Assembly: GCF_901709675.1 (NCBI RefSeq)
Contig: NC_051096.1
Location: forward strand, 8,397,001-8,461,000
Source of the DNA: Syngnathus acus
Lineage: Eukaryota; Chordata; Actinopteri; Syngnathiformes; Syngnathidae
Direction of reading: 5' to 3'
Length of the DNA stretch: 64,000 nucleotides
Shown: positions 24,034 through 37,252 of the stretch, piece after piece
Position numbering within the stretch: the stretch's first letter is position 1
Layout: the number at the start of each line of letters is the position of its first letter
Position numbers and translations under genes: made by a program
Notes under the pieces: model-generated
Database searches by the model: none
Seen by the model: only the letters and a program-made list of their open reading frames with translations
Told to the model about the DNA's origin: nothing

Positions 24034-25860
24034 TCAATATGACACGTTGCGCTCGTAGTCACCGATCATCCTCCGTGCGTTGGAAGCCAGGAAGATGTCA
24101 TTGTCTCTCGGGCAGTCAAAGTGGCAGGAGCAAGTCTTGATGAACATCATCTTTTTCCTGAACACGTCTCCTTCGGGACAGCGGAACTCCACCTCGGCGG
24201 TGACGGTGGTGTGAGGCGTGCAGCAGCGGTTGTCGGTACAAACGCCGCAGAACTTGGGTTTGTATGACCTGGTGCTGGTGCAGCCCGACAACTCAAAGCG
24301 CATGCCTTTCTGGGCCTTTGGTGTCCGCACGCATTTCTTGCCACGCTGAGGGGGGAAATAAGCCAATCCATCCATCATGACTGATCTGTATTCCAAAAAG
24401 CAAAAGCAAAGCAAAGCAAAGCAAAGCTCCCCAACCTTAATTTCTTTCTCCTGCTGGCTCTCGCAGGGTCGAAGCATACAGACCCTGCTCTGTCTTTCCA
24501 GCTGACAGCGCCGGTTGTCGTTGGTGACGCGGGACGAGACGGCCATGCCGCAGGTGGCCGAGCACTCGCTCCACTCTGTGGTCTGGACAATGCAGTTATC
24601 TCGGGGACTTTCGGCTTGCGCGCCCGGAAGGGAAACCTCTGCGAAGCCTGCCGCGGGTTTGGAGGAGGGCAAGGGATGAATTTGAGAAGCTCCTGCGAGG
24701 ACAGAGGCGCACGCACGGGCCATTTAACTAACACATGACGATGGCTCATTTGACGGAGCGATGTGATCAAGTCGCGACTGACCGCCCATGACTGACTGAT
24801 AGAGGTGGTCCCGAGGGGTCTGCTCACACACCCACTCCTCGCAGCACTTTCCCGGGATGTGGATGCGGCGAGGGTACGGGCAGTCGGGGGACGCAAAGCG
24901 GACGTTACCGGGGCACGTGGGCACGCATCCGATTTCGCCGTTCATACACACGCATTGGTGTTTACAGCTCGGCTGGAAGGACTCGCCGCTGTGGTAGATG
25001 ACGCCGCCGAGGTCACACGATTGACCCTCTTGAGCTGGGGACAAATAAGAAGAAATCGTGACAATGGTAAGGATGCAGGTCTCCGAGAAAGAATTGCAAA
25101 GCTTTCGCCAACTTGGCAATACCGCGTGACCCACACGAATGACACATATGCAAATGATGCCGTCTGCAGGACAGAAAAGCGTTACCCATGCAGATGCCCG
25201 TGTCGGTGGCGCTCAGCAGTGCGTAGTCACAGTAGAGCTCCTTGTGGTGGTCGCAGGGCTCCAGCAGGTTGCAAGGCTCCCCCAGCTGCCTGGCACACAC
25301 TTTACAGCAACCGCAGCCATCCAACACCAAGCTGGTGCCCATTGGGCAGGGAGGGGGCTCGGAGGGGCAGGCACAGGGCTGCGAGCATTCCTGGGCCCCT
25401 GTCTGCAAGAATCAACAAAAGCACTTAGCCAGTATTACAAAGTAGGAAGACAAAGATGGGAAAATCAAAATGTTCGTTCAGCTCCAAGGTGCGGTCACTA
25501 AGGTTGAGGCTACTGACGTGACAGAAACGAATTCCGGATGTTCGATTGAAAAGAGCTGCGAATGAGACGTCCACAAGAGGGCGACATCACACTGCACTCA
25601 CGTTGCTTTCAATGTTTACAGTATTTCTGCTGCACTATTTACATACACAATGGAAATAATATCGTTTCTTTTCCAGATTCCAAGATCAGGTGCTGTCTGT
25701 GTCAATTGAAATAATTGCACGTTAACGCAATGACACTTGATAGGACTCATTGCTGCTAAGTGACAACAAATGATGCTGGACGGCTGAGGGAAAACCTACT
25801 TACCAATGAGGAGACAATGAGCAGAAGAAGAGAGAAGATTGCTGAAGCTTCCGCAGACAT
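24034..25860 (-). CDS. ccn2b: CCN-family matricellular protein, CCN2/CTGF-like, complete in five exons
   Basis: Secreted, cysteine-rich matricellular protein that modulates growth-factor and integrin signalling. Exons: 25860-25804, 25402-25186, 25034-24783, 24692-24436, 24345-24034. Frame holds throughout and gives 364 aa (human CCN2 349). There is one domain per exon, the classic CCN layout: signal peptide (residues 1-19, core [12 protein letters not shown]); IGFBP domain with [17 protein letters not shown] domain with [15 protein letters not shown] and [14 protein letters not shown]1 domain with [13 protein letters not shown]; and a cystine-knot domain with [15 protein letters not shown] and [18 protein letters not shown]. 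The VWC end and knot match CCN2 better than CCN1, CCN3 or CCN4, but the tail after DNDIF is longer than CCN2's. The symbol is a best guess; the family call is firm. Exon 3 uses a GTCAGT donor; the next GT in phase would create a stop. Confidence 0.9.
24400..24427. repeat. (AGCAA)n pentanucleotide tract in ccn2-like intron 4
   Basis: Four to five AGCAA units about 10 nt inside the 90-bp last intron, right after its donor. Confidence 0.8.
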
Positions 25861-26020
25861 GACTGTTCACAAAGTGCTCACTTCTGTTGTATGTTGGATC
25901 AGTTCTTGTGGCAAGAGTCTGTCTGTCTGTCTGTCTGTCTGGCTGGCTGTCTGGCTGGCCGGCCGGCTCTTGTTTACGCTCCTTAGCTGACTGATGAAAG
26001 GATGGTGGGGGACTCAAGCT

Positions 26021-26026
26021 TAAATA
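26021..26026 (-). promoter_or_regulatory. TATA-like element of the ccn2-like gene
   Basis: TATTTA read on the minus strand (TATTTAAG with its context), about 160 bp upstream of the start codon. CCN genes generally have TATA promoters and short 5' UTRs, which fits this spacing. Confidence 0.5.
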
Positions 26027-26869
26027 CCAGCCCAGTGGGTGTAGCCAGAGGAACACGAGCCCATGCCACTCTGCACCGAGAGGTGAAAACATTCTGATTC
26101 AAAATTTCGACACCCCTGTTAGTTCCAATGGGCGGGTGGGGTGGGGTGGATGAAAAGTGTGCCAGCTGCAGAAAGCAGCAAAGGCATGAGAAGGCTCTCT
26201 CTCTCATACATGCTACCTGACAACAACTCCAGAGAGGGGGGAAAAACAGCATGACTTGGGATGTCAATGTTCTTGCTTGCAGAGGATGACAAATGATGTC
26301 ATGAGGCGAGGCGATGGCTTGGGGAAATGCCAAACACTGACAAAGTGCAGCACAAGCAGGGGCGGGGCGGGGCGGGGCGGGCCAGAAAGGCACGCTCGCT
26401 CACTTTTCAAAGGGCTTTCATTCAATTTGAGTCCACTCAAATAATGCATATACTATGTAGAGTTCATAAATACAAAAATAGTCAAACATTGTTGAAAATG
26501 TCCAACTTAAGAATGATTGTACGTTTGAAGTTCCAACAGTTTGCAATTTGAGGGGCACAATTGCAGTGTTCACACCTGCAGAAAGGAAGAGGGGGGAAAC
26601 TGGACAAATGTTTGCTGACCTTGTCCGCTACACCGGGATTAAACCACTGAAGAGAATATTTGCCAGCTGTTCCAAAACATCTTGAGGAGGAAGTTGCGAT
26701 GGATGGACGGTTGACTGCCCGATGATACGGCCGCGGAGGTCCTCTTTGATGCGTTAACGCCTAGTCATTGACCTTTGGCATTTGGATGCCTTTGCCATCT
26801 GAATGTTTTCCACTTGTGCTACCCAGCAGGCTGGGCTCTCTTCCTGGATTCCATTGCCTTTGACTTGGA

Positions 26870-26870
<1 letters not shown>

Positions 26871-26916
<46 letters not shown>
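26871..26916. repeat. (CTG)n trinucleotide tract
   Basis: About 15 uninterrupted CTG units, with no gene frame supporting translation. Confidence 0.95.
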
Positions 26917-27049
26917 ATGTGATGTTTATTTGCCACTGAATCCTTGTTAGGCGCACAGAATTAGTTGTCTCTTTTCCCTGCGGCAAACATTGCATAAATG
27001 ACGGCCATGCCAGACAGCTGACTCGATGCCTCCTGAATGACGTACGTCT

Positions 27050-27158
27050 ATCCATCCATCCATCCATCCATCCATCCATCCATCCATCCATCCATCCATC
27101 CATCCATCCATCCATCCATCCATCCATCCATCCATCCATCCATCCATCCATCCATCCA
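27050..27158. repeat. (CCAT)n tetranucleotide array
   Basis: About 27 CCAT units, one of the longest tracts in the window, ending in CCACCCACCCACC. Confidence 0.95.
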
Positions 27159-28011
27159 CCCACCCACCTGGCACAGCAGCTATCATAAATCATCTTTGTG
27201 TTCTTTCTCACACAGGCGTGAGGTTCTCCTAGCGTGCGCTGCACCAACAGACTGAGTATTGTTGTCTTGGAAAATAGTCACCACTTCCTTTCAGCCATTT
27301 GAAAAGAGATGCTTGGTCAGTAATTGTAGCAAAGTGCTTCTCTAATCTGTTTAAAAGAAAGATCTGGATCCAGATTATGTGCTGTATTTTGGCCAGCCAA
27401 AATCAAATGGAGCAAATTCAACCATTTTGTTTGTGTTTTTTCGTTCATTGTCATTTGTAACCATGAAAAAGTGGTACTCTCCGAAGGTCATTTTTGATTG
27501 GATTGGATTTTCGATGACCTGCTCCGTGAGCCACCAGAAGAGAATCACTGCTCATCTTAACATGTGCCCATTCATATTTCAAAGCAACCACTTTTTCTTT
27601 TTCCAAACCTTCTCATGGCTACTTCCATAGTTAACACAGGTCAAAGGTGACAAGGGACATTCTTGGATTATTGCTCTTAATCGGAACATTCCTATGAGCT
27701 TTTGTCAGCCCACCCACACACATTGTCAGAAATGTTTGGTACATTTTCCAGAGACAATTGGAGGGTTGCCATTCATCTGCCCATTAGGTGCGATGCAGAC
27801 TAATAAATGATGAATGCAGCAGCCAAGCAGAAGAAATGCTCTCCCTTGCGCAGGTCATGGGGGGCACCTTTTTTCATAGTTTTGGTTGAGCAATGATTGC
27901 TTAACCTCAGTCCCTTTGGTGTGCATTGAGAAGGAGGGAAAGCAAGCCACCTGACTGTACAGATTGTCGCTCACAGCAGGATATGCCCAGTTAATTACAT
28001 CCTGTGTTACA

Positions 28012-28036
28012 GTACACACACACACACACACACACA
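28012..28036. repeat. (CA)n dinucleotide tract
   Basis: About 12 CA units in non-coding DNA. Confidence 0.9.
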
Positions 28037-28555
28037 GCAGCTGAAGTGAGCGAGTGAAGGTGTTTGACTGGAATTGGAGCTCAGCTTGGTGATTTTGGCG
28101 CTGCTGGCTTAGCTGGCCCAAGCAAACTTTAATAGGCCCTTATTCACACAAACTTCCGACGCATGAGTCAGTCGTGTTGCCTTAAAAGACTTGAATCCAA
28201 ACATTCGCATTCTCAAAAGTGACAGCTCATGTTTTGATTGGCGTCGGTTGTTTGGGTAGGTAGCAAGACTTTGAAAAAAAGCAATTTGTGTTCACTTTTG
28301 GAAGTGTCATGGTTAGTGTCATCAAAATGATTTGACTTTGGTTCCTTTTGTTGGGTCTGTGCCAAATCATTTAGCTCCTCTTGGCTTTGCTATTGTTGAC
28401 GGTGTCTTACTCTCCCGTCCTGGTGTGGGTCGTGACCTTACATCATTGTTTTTATCTCAGCTGACTGGTATTTCCTGTGCCATGACTTCACCTGTTAAAG
28501 CCCTGACCGGCCGCTGTTATTAGAGCCAGATTAGCCTGTGACCCAAGAGGGTGGA

Positions 28556-28682
28556 GTGAGTGAGTGAGTGAGTGAGTGAGTGAGTGAGTGAGTGAGTGAG
28601 TGAGTGAGTGAGTGAGTGAGTGAGTGAGTGAGTGAGTGAGTGAGTGAGTGAGTGAGTGAGTGAGTGAGTGAGTGAGTGAGTG
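28556..28682. repeat. (GAGT)n tetranucleotide array
   Basis: About 31 uninterrupted GAGT units, followed shortly by a small TTGC tract near 28.70 kb. On the minus strand it gives a spurious Leu-Thr-His-Ser frame. Confidence 0.95.
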
Positions 28683-28929
28683 ATCCAACATGTGTGTGCT
28701 TGCTTGCTTGCTTGCTTGCTCGGGCTGCTGGACAAGCTGATTACATTGAGCAATTTTTCTCGCCCGGGTCCTTTGATTCCAGTTTTACGAGCATCGGTCG
28801 CAATGAAACCAGAATGGATACCATTAACGTCAAGCAATATTCTCTTACGATCCAGAAGTCTAATCCAAAAAAGGTGATTGAGTTTTCAAACACAAAATCT
28901 ACTTTCTAAAACTCCAAGGCCTATCATTT

Positions 28930-29145
28930 CACAACTATATATAAGAGGGTGTGTACACTTGTACAACCACGTTGTCTCACTTGCCTATGATTACTTTACT
29001 GCACAAAAATAGTTTTGTTTTTAAATTGAGTTTGGTTGAAACAAGTTTTGCAATGATTTATCATGGTCTTGTTTTTCTTACTCTATTTTGGGCAATTCAA
29101 CAGGGGTGTGTAGACTTTTGATGTCTAGTGTCATTCTTGAGATTT
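28930..29145. repeat. Interspersed repeat of teleost type with GGGTGTGTA ends
   Basis: The segment begins near GAGGGTGTGTACACTTGTAC and ends near CAGGGGTGTGTAGACTTTTG. The spacing of about 200 bp and these two GGGTGTGTA-A/G motifs match a short element I associate with many fish genomes, probably a relic of a DNA transposon or a non-coding element. It carries no reading frame. Identification is from memory of the motif. Confidence 0.45.
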
Positions 29146-31776
29146 TGTATGTTGGGGAAGAATTGAATTTCGAGCCTTTGAAATGAAAACGACTACGGTC
29201 CAGTGTGAAGACCGTCATCAACAAGTAGGGAAAATGTGGCACACAAGTGTAAGGAAAGTTTTGGCAAGTACGGATTGTCGACTTTGGGTGACAGCAACTT
29301 CTTGTGCGCGCGCTTCTGGCGCGGGAATGGAGTGGTCAGACGGAAGCGTTTTCTTCTAAAGAAAAACATTCAGGTTGGACACTTTTTGGCAAAAACATAC
29401 GGTGAGTTTCACAGAAGCGTGGCTTGAGTTCATAAGATCAAAGATGAGCTTACTGGCCATCATTTCAAAAACATCAGTGAGGTGACAGCATCATGCTTTT
29501 TTATTTTTATTTTTTTTTCCAGCTGGAAATGGGACTCGAGTTGGCTGGAACACATTTATAAGATCAATGCATTTTGGCCCAAAAAAGGCAACTAAATTGA
29601 AATTGCTATAATAGATTTGTATGTACATATGTTTTTTTTTTTAATTTTGTTTTGACTGTCTTTAAATTCAGTTCATTTTAGATCAAGTTTATGCATTCAA
29701 AACGATGTGAATTTGACTGTAGGAATAATTTACACTATGGGTGTCGTTGGAAAAAAGTCCAAATGGCTGAGCTAAGAACAATTGCAGGATATGTGAAATT
29801 TGTACGGGGATGCCTTATCTAATCCTTGTCTGCTTTGAATCAAAATGGCACGTAAAAATAGTATGGATGTTTGGAACAGCCAGGCAAAAACATCACATCG
29901 TGTTCTGATGTTGATGACTGTGAAGAAAATCAAAAGAGCAACAAAGCAGCCAGTGTTTGGATAGACTTCTATTTCTGCCAACCCCACCCACAAGTACGGC
30001 TCGGTGTCCTCCCATTTTGCCACCTCATTCGTCCGGCTCGGTTTCCCGACAACTTTGAACTTCCTCTACAAATTGACGTCAATATTATTCAATTGAGCTG
30101 TACGAGTGTCATACAAAAGGAGGAAAGGGGAAAAAGGGGAGCTTGAAAGCTTGGCACGCTGGGATTCAGCTTGTGCTGAGTTGATGTCCTCTCCCAGACA
30201 TGAGTTCAACTCCTCCTTATCCTGATGCTTCTTGTTATTTCAAAGTCTGCTGCGGTTGCCCGATTCACCTTCAACTCTTTTGTTTTGCTCTTTAACACAT
30301 CGCAGCATCCTTTTGGTACAGATGCGACACAATTCATTCACTGCCAAGCCAGTTGCCATTGACTTGCAATGCTACGTATGGCGCCAGCTCCGTTCCATCC
30401 CGTTCTCCCCGTGCAAAGTCTGGCCAAGTCCAAAAAGACAGAAAGAAAGCTCCACCCACGCGTCGGTTTGGACTGCGCTTTGCGCTCGACTTGCGCTGGG
30501 AATGAAAATAGGGCTGATGTTGATGCCAAGTGGCCCATTCCCATTCAGAGAAGTCATTGACTTCACATCCGCATCATTTCTACTTTTCAATGAAGCTTAC
30601 ATTCATGTTTTGGGAAAGGCACACAAACGTGCAGAATAGGAACCAGGAGCAAGCAAGCACGAAGCACTTGACTTTCCGCTGCTTGAAGATTCTTCGCGTT
30701 CTACATTTTAGGTGTCCGAAAGCTGACTGCAGCACGCTGCACATTTATTTCCCCTTCATATTTGGCCAGCGGGAGAGCGAGCGAGTGCGCTTCCAAAAAC
30801 GCCTTGTCTTTAATGAGGTGAGGTGAGGTGGATGGCTAAAAATAGCGGGCGGCCTGGATGGAAGGAAGGAAGGAAGCACAGTGGTAGCTAGCCTAGCTCC
30901 TCCTCTCTTCACTCAGGATGTTGTTTAAGTCTGCTGCATTCCTTACACGCTTAGCCAGCCTGCAAATTTGTCTCTTCCCGTTCTCACCCTTTTCTTTCTT
31001 TTTTTTCTTTTTTTCCTTTTCAGAACACTGTGTACCAACTTGTTTGTATACAGTCTACCTGCTTCAGTCTTGGACTGGAATTCCTGAGTACTGCAATCAG
31101 TGGGCACCTAATTGCTTTGAAAAAAGTCCTGCAAGAATCGTGTCCCCTTTCAATAGCAACAGCGACTCAACTAAATGCTGCTTCACCATTTTCAGACCTA
31201 AATCAGTCATGGACTTGAACACCAATAGGAAAAAAAGGGACGGATTTTGGAAACAGCTCATCGAAAGGATGAATGCCACATGCCTGTTATTGTCATGACA
31301 ACAAAAGTAGAACGTGTACAAGAGCTTCATGTTTGACTACGTCCACCCGCTCCAATGGCAACAATCTTTTGACCTAGAAAGTGGCAAGGTTTCATATCTC
31401 AACGCATAGATGATGTCACTTTCCGAACCTAAAGCAAGTGTTTATATGTCTAAGCCGAGCGACCGAGCCAGACTTTCTTGACTGCGTTGACACGTCATTA
31501 ACGTCTTAAGTCAACATGTGAAGCTGCCCCATGCGTGTTTTGAAGGAAACCACCTTCCAGTTCATTCTAGCTCATTCTAAATTCTATACACAGTACACTC
31601 GCTGGCAATCAGGGCGTTTCTATGGTGCTTAAATGCTGGTTTCTATGGTGGGGTTATCACGCTTGCCCATTGCTGGCGGCACAATTCACACGTCATCAAA
31701 TTATTCAGAGTAGTCCATTTGCAGTCTACTTTACCTCTCAAAATGAAATGTGCAAGTACACAAATATTTGACAACT

Positions 31777-31800
31777 CACACACACACACACACACACACA
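31777..31800. repeat. (CA)n dinucleotide tract
   Basis: About 12 CA units in the gene-poor interval. Confidence 0.85.
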
Positions 31801-31982
31801 GGGCTCCCAAGGGCAACTATGAAGCGCATTTCTGTCCAAACCTTTTTTGTTGACCTTTCGCACGGATGAGGGACGTTCACATAACTTGACTTTCGGGAAG
31901 GTTTGACCACACCAGATTGGGATTCACGTTTGTGAGCTTACACTGTGTGAGTGAATTCCTGTAAGTATGGAGGAAAAGAGCC

Positions 31983-31989
31983 GGCCGGC

Positions 31990-32032
<43 letters not shown>

Positions 32033-32033
32033 G
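31983..32033. repeat. (CCAG)n tract
   Basis: About 10 CCAG units preceded by CCGG variants. Confidence 0.9.
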
Positions 32034-32533
32034 GCTGACAGGAACAGCCAGCACTAGCACTGCTGCGCTTTTATAGACAATTGTCAATAGCGGTTGCACA
32101 TTTGATCTGGCAAACGTCACTTTCTCAATTGCCATTAAAAGAGGCTTGGCTTCATTGCGTTAATAAGGCCGACAGCGCTGGTTTGAACGCTTCCGTTTGT
32201 CGCCAACATCAATCGCAATTGTAAATGCAAGGGGAATGTGAGAGCGGTGAAAAATGGAGCACGCTTGAAGGAATGTTCCCTTCTACAGCCGCCGTACTTC
32301 TCACTCATGGCAGGAAGTGCCAGTCAAACCGCAGGAATGCAAAGCACTAAAGCAGACATGCTTTTCCACAAGAGAGCAAAAGCAAGGGGGACGGACGGAC
32401 GGACGGACGGACGGACGCGTGTCTGAATGAGAAAAGAGGGGGCCAAGCGTTCGCTCGCTCGCTCGCTCACACAGTGGCGCGAGGAATAGAGAAGGTGTCT
32501 GTGTTGTTTCTTGCAGCCGAGCAGCGGCTGCAA

Positions 32534-32560
32534 ACACACACACACACACACACACACATA
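32534..32560. repeat. (CA)n dinucleotide tract
   Basis: About 13 CA units. A (GGAC)n tract lies nearby at about 32.39-32.42 kb. Confidence 0.85.
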
Positions 32561-34260
32561 GTTACAAATATGAGGAAGAGCTAGGAAAGGTTGGATTGAA
32601 AAAAAATACAAATCTCTTATGTATGTGAGTGTGTGTGAAGCCTTTAAGCGTTTGTTGGTCAGCATGCATATCTAATCCATGTGTTTGAAGGTGATACTTT
32701 TCAAGGGTGACTCTTATGTCCTACAAACTGCTTGTCATTTTTCTGGGGTCCTCACGATGGAACCTTACATCAATGTTAACCAATGTTAACTGGGCACCAC
32801 AGAAAGGGCCCGCCCCAGACGGAAGCGTCTGCCAGACCATTAGGAGGAGAAATGCTCGGACATGAAGTCTGCTTGGACTAAACACGGAAAGTAGCACGCC
32901 GCCGGACGGAGACGGATCCGTCGCAGCGGGAGAACCGAGCCGAGCCCAGCCGAGCCCGTGCGCCCTCCTCGGTGTCGCTGCGAGGGAGGCGTCAAGAACA
33001 AGAGAGGGGGATTTTTCTAAAGTCATCCCAGATTGAGGGATTGGGGTGGCATTTCACATCACCTCCCCTTTTTGCCCAGCCCTTGAAGGCTTTCCAGCTT
33101 CAACATTTGCCTCATCTGGAAGTCATTAAAGAGAGGGAAAGGTGGATGAGGTGGCCAGAGCAATTTTCAAAGACTCGCTGCGACCCACCCAAAGTGTGTA
33201 ACGCGTGAGCTGGCTGGCTGGCTGGCTGGCTGGCGGGCCGGCGGGCCGGCCGGCCGCAATCCCCCTGTGACAGGGCCTGTTGGCTTCCCTGTTCAGGATC
33301 ATTCATATATTCGTATATATGTCTCAGCTCCGTGTAGAGCTCCTTAGCCCACTTCTATACATTTGTTTATCCCGATCGGAGGGAAAAAGTCTGTGTCTGG
33401 AAACAGAAGTCGGGCTCAGGTACAGCTGGGAGTCAAACGGACGTGCGTTCTTGCACGCTATGATCCATTTCAAATGTTTCCAATTCATCTTTCCCCACCC
33501 TCCCTTTTTCCCATTTGTAAATAAAGTTGGGCTGAGTTCTTTTAAGAATTCCATAGCGTCCTTGACCTTTCAAAGACAGCCATTTGAAAAACATTTGATC
33601 ATAATGAGGAGTTGGCTCAAATCTTCCACTGAGATGTGGTGGAAATATTTGTTAGCTAGTCAGCGTGATAAATATAATCCGTCCACTCAGGGGAGTGAAA
33701 AGCAAGCGTGCTTTCACAGGTGCGTCGACAACCGCTTACAATAAAAGGCAAAAGATCGAAGGCAGCCATATCTGTCTGGTTCCTTCCTTTCTTCTGCTCT
33801 TTCTTCAGATCCTTGACACTTTTGCTGTCTCAGCCACTAGCTCCATTTACAAGAATGTAACACTTTTTTTTAATTCGACAGTTGAAGCAAAGGGCAGACT
33901 TGTATTTAGTAGAACGCCACACACGAAATACAAAATGTAAAAAAAATCCGAACCTTTAGAATCAATAAATCCATGGTTATATATTTGACGTCCAATTTTA
34001 TGGTCTTGAGAAATGGCGTGCATACATGATACTGGGGCTATTCTTTATGTCTCCCAGGTTTCCTCCAAATTCAGCACCGTTGTGATGAGCGCTTTCACAT
34101 AAATATAGCTGCGCCCTTTCTATCCTGGGCACTGCTCTAAAAAGCATTGAGCATGAAGTGGAGTTTTGATTTGTGCAACATGGATTTGTGACTTGAAATA
34201 AGTTCTTGCTTTTTACTATCATAAGTATAGATTTGAATCCTTCATACATTCTATTATGCT

Positions 34261-34262
<2 letters not shown>

Positions 34263-34311
<49 letters not shown>
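34263..34311. repeat. (CAG)n trinucleotide tract
   Basis: About 16 AGC units, followed 170 bp later by a CTG tract of opposite sense. Confidence 0.95.
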
Positions 34312-34312
<1 letters not shown>

Positions 34313-34478
34313 CTTTCTTACATCACAACAAGGTTAGGTCTGTTTCTCTATTCTAAGGCTTGGCATCCAAATTTAGTTTTTTCTTATTCTGAGTCGTTTG
34401 CGGTTACAGAGTCTCAGCGTGAGTCTTTTTTTTTTTGTGACAAACTTGATGCTGCTGGCAATGCAACTAATTGTGGTG

Positions 34479-34481
<3 letters not shown>

Positions 34482-34516
<35 letters not shown>
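34482..34516. repeat. (CTG)n trinucleotide tract
   Basis: About 11 CTG units. With the CAG tract at 34263 it forms an imperfect inverted pair that could fold into a long hairpin. Confidence 0.9.
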
Positions 34517-36425
34517 GAAGCAAAACATTCGCGTGACATCAAATGCGTCAAGGCTTGGCTCGCTGGCTAGCGCAGCGTCTGCCAGTTCAAGTCAGGCGCG
34601 GTTTCAACCACCGCAGCCGTTTGCTCGCTCGCTCACCTTGCACAGGAGGGGACACAATTTTGTGCGTCACTATGACATGATATTGGGGTGGGAATGATGC
34701 AGATAGAAATGTCACGCTCCTGTGAGACTTGAATTCATCACCGACATTTTCACCATTTTTCCTGTGACGAAAGTCAAGTGTGGAGCCAAAGCAAGCCATC
34801 CAATGGCTGTGCGGACCAGTGAATCAAGAATGCATGCATGCATCATCAAAGCATGACTGACATCTGCTAGCCATTGCTCCTGTTAATTATGGCAGGGTGA
34901 ACCTTATGGAAAATGTGACGCAAGCCGTTGAAATGTAAACAGAGAACACCCATTCCTTGGCAAAGTGTACCTTGAATGGCTTCTTATCAGTCATAGTGCT
35001 TGCAGTCTTACAGCTTCGACTTGCCATGCTTTTCCCACAGCGCCATTACGTCACTACACACAGACAATGGGTGAAAGAAGGAAGGAAGAAAGAAATCCAC
35101 AATGGCCACAAAGATCCTAATGTATACATTCAAACATTTGGCTCCACTTGTGCAAGACAGAAGAGCCGCACAATGATTTTCCAGAGAAGTGCAAGTGCAT
35201 GATGAAAACATCCACGGAAAGAGACTTTATGATGGGAGGGAATAAAACCATATGTAATTGCATTTCTGCCATGAATATGTACAAGGCGACTTTAATGTCA
35301 AGTACACAGATGGTAATTGGGTGAGGCCTTCCAAATGTAAGCTCTGTGCTTTGAAGCTCTCTCGAACTTTTCAGCTGGCATTGAGCTGCTCAGGCGGGCG
35401 GCTGGGATCGATTCTCCCTCCCTCCCTCCCTCCCTCCGAGTGGACAAGAGGAGAAAGTGTGTCGGAGCGAGAGCTGCCACTCTCAAGTCAATCAGAGGCC
35501 GCAGTTACAAATGCAGACATGGAAGTAGGAAAAAAAGAAAAGAATCTTGGTTGTTCCTTCTCACGCACCTTTGTGCCATTGAATAGATAGAGTGTGGCGG
35601 CCGCACATTAGTTTCATGACACACTCGTATAATAAAGCACACGCTATATATAACTTGCTGTTGGGTAACGTAACTTTACTGTGCAGCAGTAACAATAAGG
35701 GCCTGCAGAATGCTCCATTGTTGGCTCCAAATGTATTTGGAGCGCTTTTATGATTGTACATCATCATTTGAAATGAAAGTCTTGTTTGAAGTCAGCTTTG
35801 ATTTGCATTTATTACCTTGGGTATTTGGGCCCTTTTCCGTGCCTGCATATGTTGGGCTCGAAAGTATTTGGGCGATCTTTTTTTTTCTGGCATGCAAACT
35901 GATTACTGGAGCTGTCAAAGTGCAAATTTGGATGGTATACTTGGGTAACCTTGAAAATTAACCCAGTGAACTCCCTCCCTCTCTCCTCACTTACAGACCC
36001 CATAATGGCAAGACATCAGCGCCCCCTTGAGTTCATAGGGCCCAGAATTGCCAAACTCTGGGGAACAATTTGCAAGTATAAATGAATCATTCTGTTGAGT
36101 TGGATCTTTATGCTGACTCCAAAATTGCAGTCGTTTCTTTTTAAGCACATCATGTTTTTTTGTTTTTTTTCCTCCCACAGCTTACCCCTCCATATAAGCA
36201 AAATTCCTCCACTGATTATCCGTATTAAGAGTCGCGTAAGAAGAGTTGATTACGATTGGACTCATCTGCAGTTACTTGGCAACTTGTATGCGCAGTTACA
36301 ATTGAGATGCGGTGTGATTGAAATCGACTGAAAAGAATCTACCGTGTTGATTCCACTCCTATTTTATGAGCAAGTGTCCCAAAATGAACAAATATGACCA
36401 AATCAAAAGTACTGTAATCAAGACA

Positions 36426-36431
36426 TTTATT
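36426..36431 (-). terminator. Candidate polyadenylation signal of stx12
   Basis: AATAAA on the minus strand, about 820 bp beyond the stx12 stop. If used, the 3' UTR would contain the (CCAG)n array at 36.6-36.8 kb. Other signals are possible. Confidence 0.35.
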
Positions 36432-36633
36432 CCATATACTGACATGAGTCGTATAAATCAATTCAGTTGCTTCTTGGGACAGGCGTTGTGTTTTCGCGAT
36501 ATACCGTACATGATAGGCTAGAATGCAGTACAGTGTAATATTTACAAATATGAATGGACTGTGTATACAACAGTTTTACGACAATCACTGCTTGGAGTCA
36601 TCCTGCTTGTGTGTGTGTGTTTACTCTAAGGCC

Positions 36634-36657
36634 CCAGCCAGCCAGCCAGCCAGCCAA

Positions 36658-36736
<79 letters not shown>

Positions 36737-36737
36737 A

Positions 36738-36772
<35 letters not shown>

Positions 36773-36776
36773 ACTA
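36634..36776. repeat. (CCAG)n tetranucleotide array
   Basis: About 35 CCAG units with scattered CCAA variants. It probably lies in the 3' UTR or immediate 3' flank of stx12. Confidence 0.95.
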
Positions 36777-37252
36777 GTCAGCCAGCTAGTCAGCCAGCTC
36801 TCTGTAGTCTTTCTAACTGACTTCAATTGTGCAATATACACACTTTTGGATGAGAAGGTGCCACAAGAAGAGATGACGGCAATCATACACACAGAAGAAA
36901 AAAAAAAAAATCACAATATGATATATTCCTTCCTAGTTTGGTCTACTAATTGCAATAATGAAACACTTGAAATTGCGAGTGTTAGTGCAAGAAAATCAAT
37001 CAATCCCTCAACCACCTCAGTTCCTCTTAAGATGCAGTTCAAATGTGTGTATTATCCTCCCCCCCCAAAATAAAACCAAAAACAAAACAAACCCATCCGT
37101 GGTCGGTGGAGCTTGGCATGTTTGCAGCTCTGCACTAATCTATGGCGGCGATCCTGTGAGCAGCTATCTGCTCTTCTAGCAGGTACTTTCAGGTGAGAGG
37201 AGGGCAGCGTATAATATAGAAAGAACAAAGATGGAGTTAACATGGTGTGACG

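Larger units (their letters stand above)
26100..36425. other. Gene-poor, microsatellite-rich interval between ccn2-like gene and stx12
   Basis: No coding exon was recognised on either strand in about 10 kb. The open frames here are short or repeat-encoded. The interval holds many of the window's longest simple repeats: (CTG)n, (CCAT)n, (GAGT)n, (CCAG)n and several CA tracts, listed separately. The left part upstream of the ccn2-like gene may hold its enhancers, but I see no decisive motif. Confidence 0.55.

Noticed and set aside
24805-25501. Plus-strand open frames opposite the CCN gene
   Set aside because: They are shadows of the cysteine-rich minus-strand exons, whose splice sites and domains are clear.
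26819-27247. 142-codon minus-strand frame with Trp-Met-Asp-Gly and poly-Ser
   Set aside because: It is encoded by CCAT and CTG arrays only.
28488-28837. Leu-Thr-His-Ser repeat frames
   Set aside because: They are a translation of the GAGT array.
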